In this document: piece after piece, positions 4,712 through 8,622 of the stretch
How positions within the stretch are numbered: position 1 is the first letter of the stretch
How the letters are laid out: each line of letters opens with the position of its first letter
DNA from: Acidobacteriota bacterium
Lineage (GTDB): Bacteria > Acidobacteriota > Thermoanaerobaculia > Multivoradales > UBA5704
Assembly (NCBI GenBank): GCA_003223675.1
Contig: QHVW01000875.1
Span: forward strand, 1 to 8,622
DNA length: 8,622 bases
Direction of reading: 5' to 3'
Program-made: the position numbers and the translations under genes
Notes under the pieces: model-generated
The model's input: only the letters and a program-made list of their open reading frames with translations
Database searches by the model: none
What the model was told of the DNA's origin: nothing

Positions 4712-5872
4712 ATGGTCGATCGCCCCACTCACCTCAAGCGTCTTCGCGAGCTTCTGGGTCAATTTCCCGTGGTCGGCCTGATCGGTGCACGACAGGTTGG
4801 CAAGACCACGCTCGCCAAAACCTTCGCCGCTGGATTCCAGGGTGAGGTGACCCACTTCGACTTGGAGAACCCCCGCCACCTGAACCGCTTGGAGGACCCT
4901 CTGTTCGCCCTGGAGGATTTGCGGGGATTGGTGATCCTGGATGAGATCCAACTCCGGCCGGAGATCTTCCCGGTATTGCGGGTACTGGCGGACCGGGAGG
5001 ATTCTCCGGCCCGGTTCCTGGTCCTGGGAAGCGCCTCGCCCGGACTGTTGCGCCAAGGCTCCGAATCCCTTGCCGGCCGCATCGCGTTCCACGACCTCGG
5101 CGGCCTGAGCCTGGATGAGGTCGGGCCGGAGCGCACCGAAACGTTGTGGTTGCGCGGCGGCTTTCCTCTCTCATATCTCGCGGCGTCAGATTCCTCGAGC
5201 GGGCTCTGTCGGCAGCAGTTCATTCGCACCTATCTGGAGCGGGATCTCTCCGAGCTCGGAATCCAACTCCCCGCCACGACGATGAGGCGGTTCTGGGGAA
5301 TGCTCGCTCATTATCATGGAGAGATCTGGAACGGCTCGGAGCTGGCTCGCGCCTTCGGGGTCTCGGACAAGACCGTCCGCGGATATCTGGACACTCTCTG
5401 CGCCACCTTCATGGCGAAACGGCTGGAGCCCTGGTACGAGAATCTGGCCAAACGCCATGTGAAGGCCCCGAAGATCTATCTGGCGGACAGCGGTATCCTT
5501 CATACCCTGCTGGGCCTGGAAGCGCGAGAGGACCTGTTGGGCCACCCGAAGGTGGGAGCCTCCTGGGAGGGTTTTGCTATCGGCGAAGTGGCGGACCACC
5601 TCGGCGCTCGACCCGAGGAGTGCTTCTTCTGGAAGCTGCACAGCGGCGCCGAGCTCGATCTCCTCGTCCGCCGTGGCAACCAGCGGCGCGGCTTCGAGGT
5701 CAAGCTGACCAGTAGCCCTCGCGTCACACCTTCCATGCGCTCCGCGCTGGAGGATCTGGACCTCGAAGAGTTGGTGGTCGTTCATGCCGGTGCCGAGTCC
5801 TACCCTCTGGCTTCCCGTATCCGCGCCGTGGCCCTGATACATTTGCGGGAAGAGGTGGCACCGCTCGGGTGA
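4712..5872 (+). CDS. AAA_14/DUF4143 family ATPase
   Basis: This 386-residue protein has an N-terminal P-loop ATPase domain: Walker A GARQVGKTT (25-33), Walker B LVILDE (73-78) and a sensor-like LGSASPGLL (105-113). A winged-helix-like segment follows (about 208-235, SELARAFGVSDKTVRGYLDT). The C-terminal DUF4143 region has a PD-(D/E)XK-like arrangement: Glu286, Asp316 in GAELDLLV, and Glu329-x-Lys331 in GFEVKLT. Such ATPases are abundant, scattered accessory genes of uncertain role; proposals include DNA-binding or defence-related activity. ATG 4712 gives the N-terminus typical of the family, and no better upstream start exists because the inverted repeat intervenes. Codon use is visibly less G/C-biased than in recQ or speA, with more third-position A and T, which suggests acquisition by transfer. 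The family call is firm, any function is inference. Confidence 0.93.
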   Translation: MVDRPTHLKRLRELLGQFPVVGLIGARQVGKTTLAKTFAAGFQGEVTHFDLENPRHLNRLEDPLFALEDLRGLVILDEIQLRPEIFPVLRVLADREDSPARFLVLGSASPGLLRQGSESLAGRIAFHDLGGLSLDEVGPERTETLWLRGGFPLSYLAASDSSSGLCRQQFIRTYLERDLSELGIQLPATTMRRFWGMLAHYHGEIWNGSELARAFGVSDKTVRGYLDTLCATFMAKRLEPWYENLAKRHVKAPKIYLADSGILHTLLGLEAREDLLGHPKVGASWEGFAIGEVADHLGARPEECFFWKLHSGAELDLLVRRGNQRRGFEVKLTSSPRVTPSMRSALEDLDLEELVVVHAGAESYPLASRIRAVALIHLREEVAPLG

Positions 5873-5882
5873 GATGCCACCT
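5853..5882. terminator. Hairpin spanning the convergent stop codons (possible bidirectional terminator)
   Basis: AGGTGGCA (5853-5860) is complementary to TGCCACCT (5875-5882), and CTC/GAG (5864-5866/5871-5873) can extend the stem inside the loop. The structure covers the last codons and TGA of the ATPase gene and the first base or two of the opposing gene's stop codon. Only 8 nt separate the two genes. No T-tract follows on either strand, so terminator function is tentative. Confidence 0.25.
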
Positions 5883-6348
5883 ACTTCGCCGTGCAGTACG
5901 ACCCCGGCCGGTCGATGAGCTGGTCCAGGTTGATCCGTAAAAATCCCTGACTGTCGAAGCCCAGCCAGCCGGTGGCCTCGGCGCACTTCCCGACGCCGGA
6001 GGTGCAGGACACCGAGTCGTGACGGATGCCGGTGAAATCCTCGACCGCCGAATTCTCCTGGGTGGTGCACCCCCAGAGCCACATTCCGGCGTCATAGCAG
6101 AGCGAATACTGGAACGCCGGATCGCAGTTGATCGTCAAGCGCCGCGGCGCCTCGCCCGCCGAGGTCCGGTCCGCGTCGGCCAGGGTCACGGAGACCGCCG
6201 TCACCACGTTGTTGGGGGCCACCGTCCGGGAGATCGCGACCACGTTGCCGCGCAGGGGATTGACGACGTTCTGATCCTGGCCGAAGGCGGGGCTGGCGGC
6301 CAAGGCGGATAGAGACAGGGAGAGGAGGATACCAAGATGTTTGCTCAT
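5881..6348 (-). CDS. Secreted six-cysteine protein, unknown function
   Basis: This is a 155-residue product with a clear Sec signal peptide: basic MSKH, a hydrophobic core LGILLSLSLSALAA, and a likely cleavage near SPAFG before QDQN (about residue 23). The mature part (about 132 residues) contains six cysteines (75, 84, 94, 115, 122, 152), an even number suited to three disulfides in the periplasm or outside the cell. It also has a Trp/Cys-rich stretch, MWLWGCTT (89-96). ATG 6348 is supported by AAGGAA (6362-6357) 8 nt upstream. The frame extends to 6423, but the extra residues break the signal peptide pattern. I do not recognise the family; it may be lineage-specific. It converges on the DUF4143 ATPase and diverges from the CBM9-like/DUF5916 gene. 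A palindrome covers the edge of its RBS. Confidence 0.75.
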   Translation of the reverse strand: MSKHLGILLSLSLSALAASPAFGQDQNVVNPLRGNVVAISRTVAPNNVVTAVSVTLADADRTSAGEAPRRLTINCDPAFQYSLCYDAGMWLWGCTTQENSAVEDFTGIRHDSVSCTSGVGKCAEATGWLGFDSQGFLRINLDQLIDRPGSYCTAK

Positions 6349-6359
6349 GAGATGAATTC

Positions 6360-6383
6360 CTTTCGAAAAGCTCGTTTCGAAAG
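6360..6383 (-). promoter_or_regulatory. Palindrome at the RBS of the secreted protein gene
   Basis: CTTTCGAAA (6360-6368) and TTTCGAAAG (6375-6383) are perfect inverted arms around a 6-nt spacer, and each arm also contains the self-palindrome TTTCGAAA. In the - strand mRNA the 3' arm ends inside the AAAGGAA Shine-Dalgarno, so a hairpin could hide the RBS. As DNA it looks like a two-half-site operator 12 to 35 bp upstream of the start codon. The sequence does not show which applies. Confidence 0.5.
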
Positions 6384-6406
6384 GGGATAGTGCAAATTGG
6401 AGGCCT

Positions 6407-6558
6407 GGCCCCTCACTCCCCAACCCCTCTCTCCCATCCCTCCACCCACCCCTGCCGGGGAGAGAGGGGCTTAAAGCAAGCTGAGCTGGCTTTCTCCCTC
6501 TTCTCCCCGGAAGGGAGGGTGGAGGGATGGGAGAAGAGGGTCGGGGTGATGAGGGGCC
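6407..6558. repeat. Large nested inverted repeat with G-quadruplex motifs
   Basis: The ends GGCCCCTCA (6407-6415) and TGAGGGGCC (6550-6558) are complementary, and most of the sequence between pairs imperfectly about a centre near 6482. Each half also folds by itself: CCCCTCTCTCCC (6424-6435) with GGGAGAGAGGGG (6458-6469), and CCCTCTTCTCCC (6496-6507) with GGGAGAAGAGGG (6529-6540), both perfect 12-bp stems. The right half carries a four-run G3 motif on the + strand (6513-6531) and the left half carries its mirror on the - strand (6433-6452). This paired architecture resembles REP doublets or similar palindromic intergenic repeats found in many copies in bacterial genomes. Copy number cannot be judged here. 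A stray open frame across it is not considered coding. Confidence 0.8.
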
Positions 6559-6576
6559 AACGGGCCGGGGACGCCG

Positions 6577-6618
6577 ACTGCGGAAACAAGAAACTTTTCG
6601 GTCCGTCCGCAGTATTAA
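6577..6618 (+). promoter_or_regulatory. Possible operator and -10 box of the CBM9-like/DUF5916 gene
   Basis: ACTGCGGA (6577-6584) is repeated inverted as TCCGCAGT (6606-6613) with 21 nt between. It ends on the first base of TATTAA (6613-6618), a -10-like box 6 nt before ATG 6625. If used, transcription would begin at or next to the start codon, which fits the absence of any Shine-Dalgarno there. No convincing -35 box is seen, so the call is weak. Confidence 0.28.
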
Positions 6619-6624
6619 CGGCCC

Positions 6625-8622
6625 ATGCGCTTCCTCTCCGGCTCCCTGGGATGGGCTCTCGCCCTCCTCTCAGCCCTCCCCCTGACCGCCCAGGCGCCGT
6701 CCGTGGGCCCTCCGCTGGACGTGCCGCGGGCGGCCGGCAGGATCACCATCGACGGCCGGCTCGACGACGCGGCCTGGCGGAAGGCGGCCGTGATCGACAC
6801 TTTCTACGAGACCTATCCGGGCGACAACACCGAGCCGAAGGTGAAGACCGTCGTCTACCTGACCTACGACCAGAGCAGCTTCTACATCGGCATCCACGCC
6901 TTCGATCCCGAGCCGGGGAAGATCCGCGCCCCCTTCGTCGAGCGGGACAACGTCATTGGCACCGACGACAACGTTGCCGTGTTCCTCGATACCCGGAACG
7001 ACCGCCGCTCGGCCGTCGAGCTGCGCGTCAACCCCCGAGGCAACCAGGCGGACGCGATCTACAACGACGGCAGCAGCAACGAGGACTTCTCCCCCGACTT
7101 CTTCTACGACACCGCGGCCGAGATCACCGCCGACGGCTGGACCGCCGAGATGCGGATCCCGTTCTCCTCGCTGCGCTATCCCAAGCAGGAGGAGAACCAC
7201 TGGGGCATCCTGGTCTGGCGCAACTACCCGCGCGACCAGCGCTACGGCATCTACAGCAGCCCCATCGACCGCGGCAGCAACTGCACGATCTGCCACTCGC
7301 GCGAGCTCACCGGCCTGCGGGGCCTGCCCGGCGGCGGCCACTTCGTGGGCGCGCCCTACGTCACCGGCCAGCGCTCGGCTGAGCCCCGCGACGGCCTCGG
7401 CTCGCCCCTGGAGGACCAGAGCGCCAAGACCGACGCGGGGATCGACGTCAAGTGGACGCCGAGCGCGGGCAACGCCCTCGACCTCACCATCAACCCCGAC
7501 TTCTCGCAGATCGAATCCGACGTCGGCCAGATCGCGGTCAACAACCAGTTCGCGATCTTCTTTCCCGAGAAGCGGCCGTTCTTCCTCGAGCGGCTGGACC
7601 TCTTCGACACCCCGATCCAGGCGGTCTACACCCGCACGATCACCGATCCCAAGTGGGGGCTGCGCGACACCGGCAAGCTGGGCGACCTCGGCTACACCGT
7701 GCTGCTCACCCAGGACGAAGGGGGCGGCAGCGTCATCATCCCGGGCCCCACCGGCAACGACCTGGCGCCGCAGGACTTCTCCTCCAAGGTGCTGCTCGGC
7801 AGCCTGCGGCGGGACTTCGGCGCCTCCTACCTCGGCCTGCTGGTCACCGACCGCGAGAACGAGGGCGTCGGCGGCCACAACCGTGTCGCCGGCCCCGACT
7901 TCCTCTGGCGGCGGAGCCAGACCGACCAGATGACGGGGCAGCTCCTGGTGAGCGACACCGAGACCCCGGACCGGCCCGACCTCTACCCCGGCTGGGACGG
8001 CCGCCGGCTCACCTCGCACGCCGGCCATCTGGAGTGGCTCCACACCGGCCACGACTGGACCTGGCGGGCCACCGTGCAGGATTTCGGCGAGGACTTCCGC
8101 GCCGACGAAGGGTTCGTGCCGCAGGTCGGCTACCGCCTGGGGCGCTACGCCCTCTACCGCAACTACTATCCGGAGAGCGGCCTGTTCCGGCGCGTCCAGC
8201 CGTACGTCATCACCCGCTACGTCGAGGACCAGGACGGCGGGTTGATCCAGCGCCAGACCAATACCGGCGTCCAGACCCAGGGGCAGCGCAACCTGGCGGC
8301 CGGCGTCGAATTCGACGTGCGCGAGCAACTGCGGGTGGGCGATCAGGTCCTCGAGCGCAGCCGCGTCACCGGCTATTTCCAGATCGACCCGGGCCGCCGC
8401 TTCTCCCGCATCGGCGGCAGCTTCGCCCTGGGAGACGCCATCGACTTCGCCAACGTCCGGGTCGGCCGGGGGGGAGACCTCTCCCTCTTCGGCACCCTGA
8501 AGCCTACCGATCACCTGGCGCTCGACCTCAACGCCGACCGCCAGTGGCTCGACGTCAACGCCGGAGGGGGATTGCGGGGACGTCTCTTCACCGCCCAGAT
8601 CGAGCGCCTGAAGCTCACCTAC
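6625..8622 (+). CDS. Exported CBM9-like/DUF5916 protein (3' end outside window)
   Basis: The 666 codons visible run off the window end without a stop. A Sec signal peptide (residues 1-24, core LGWALALLSALPLTAQA) is followed by a CBM9-like domain (about 35-215: ITIDGRLDDAAW, VYLTYDQSSFYIGIHAFD, ERDN...DDNVAVFLDTRNDR, ELRVNPRGNQAD). A DUF5916 region comes next, recognisable by INPDFSQIESD (289-299) and FFPEKRPFFLE (312-322), then YTRTITDPKWG and repeated amphipathic beta-like strands to the end. Proteins of this type are usually annotated as carbohydrate-binding family 9-like or as possible outer-membrane barrel proteins; no enzyme activity is established. The interdomain region contains Cys220-Thr-Ile-Cys-His224, a CxxCH heme-c type motif. 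ATG 6625 is the only start that keeps the signal peptide at the N-terminus. No Shine-Dalgarno is seen. It is divergent from the secreted six-cysteine gene across the repeat region. Confidence 0.9.
   Translation, partial: MRFLSGSLGWALALLSALPLTAQAPSVGPPLDVPRAAGRITIDGRLDDAAWRKAAVIDTFYETYPGDNTEPKVKTVVYLTYDQSSFYIGIHAFDPEPGKIRAPFVERDNVIGTDDNVAVFLDTRNDRRSAVELRVNPRGNQADAIYNDGSSNEDFSPDFFYDTAAEITADGWTAEMRIPFSSLRYPKQEENHWGILVWRNYPRDQRYGIYSSPIDRGSNCTICHSRELTGLRGLPGGGHFVGAPYVTGQRSAEPRDGLGSPLEDQSAKTDAGIDVKWTPSAGNALDLTINPDFSQIESDVGQIAVNNQFAIFFPEKRPFFLERLDLFDTPIQAVYTRTITDPKWGLRDTGKLGDLGYTVLLTQDEGGGSVIIPGPTGNDLAPQDFSSKVLLGSLRRDFGASYLGLLVTDRENEGVGGHNRVAGPDFLWRRSQTDQMTGQLLVSDTETPDRPDLYPGWDGRRLTSHAGHLEWLHTGHDWTWRATVQDFGEDFRADEGFVPQVGYRLGRYALYRNYYPESGLFRRVQPYVITRYVEDQDGGLIQRQTNTGVQTQGQRNLAAGVEFDVREQLRVGDQVLERSRVTGYFQIDPGRRFSRIGGSFALGDAIDFANVRVGRGGDLSLFGTLKPTDHLALDLNADRQWLDVNAGGGLRGRLFTAQIERLKLTY

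Noticed and set aside
6349..6423. 25-residue N-terminal extension of the secreted protein
   Set aside because: It would bury the signal peptide and runs into the palindrome and repeat; ATG 6348 has a proper RBS.
6390..7382. 330-codon + strand frame across the intergenic repeat into the CBM9-like/DUF5916 gene
   Set aside because: It translates the palindromic repeat and then runs out of frame through the DUF5916 gene, giving an Arg/Pro-rich product without motifs.
6956..7933. 325-codon + strand frame of Ser/Thr/Arg-rich composition
   Set aside because: It is a shifted frame within the CBM9-like/DUF5916 gene with no recognisable domain.
6670..8514. 614-codon open frame on the - strand
   Set aside because: It is antisense to the CBM9-like/DUF5916 gene. 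Its product is compositionally biased (Ala/Val/Gly/Asp), with no motifs and no RBS.

Overview
The window is GC-rich bacterial DNA with strong G/C preference at third codon positions. The gene mix is a biosynthetic arginine decarboxylase, a cupin thiol dioxygenase with a sulfite oxidase, RecQ, a DUF4143 ATPase, and a large exported protein with a CBM9-like domain followed by DUF5916. The last family is common in Acidobacteriota, Gemmatimonadota and Bacteroidota. With the high GC, an Acidobacteriota-like, Gram-negative-type host is my best guess. That is inference from family content, not a marker-gene assignment.

Layout. (1) 1-2511, + strand: the 3' part of speA, then a cysteine dioxygenase-type enzyme and a cytoplasmic sulfite oxidase, spaced 22 and 9 nt apart as in an operon. 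The last two enzymes form the ends of an oxidative cysteine-sulfur route (cysteine to cysteine sulfinate, then sulfite to sulfate). (2) 2508-2975: a 55-residue single-span membrane protein on the - strand, whose stop codon interlocks with that of the sulfite oxidase. A compact divergent promoter region follows, with overlapping -10 boxes for the two strands, a long perfect hairpin and a possible 11-codon leader peptide ahead of recQ. (3) 2976-5872, + strand: recQ, with an extra UvrD/PcrA-like C-terminal domain, then an AAA_14/DUF4143 ATPase. The ATPase is preceded by an 18-bp perfect inverted repeat and has codon use less G/C-biased than its neighbours, which suggests a mobile cargo gene. (4) 5881-6348, - strand: a small secreted six-cysteine protein of unknown function, convergent with the ATPase. 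(5) 6349-6624: an intergenic region with a palindrome over the ribosome binding site of the - strand gene and a roughly 150-bp nested inverted repeat carrying G-quadruplex motifs on both strands. (6) 6625-end, + strand: a large exported CBM9-like/DUF5916 protein, cut by the window end, with an unexpected CxxCH motif.

No rRNA, tRNA, CRISPR array, transposase or integrase was seen. No complete, obviously new multigene system is visible. The best leads are the inverted repeat tied to the DUF4143 ATPase, the divergent recQ/small-membrane-protein control region, the eukaryote-like Cys-Tyr pair in the dioxygenase, and the CxxCH motif in the DUF5916 protein.
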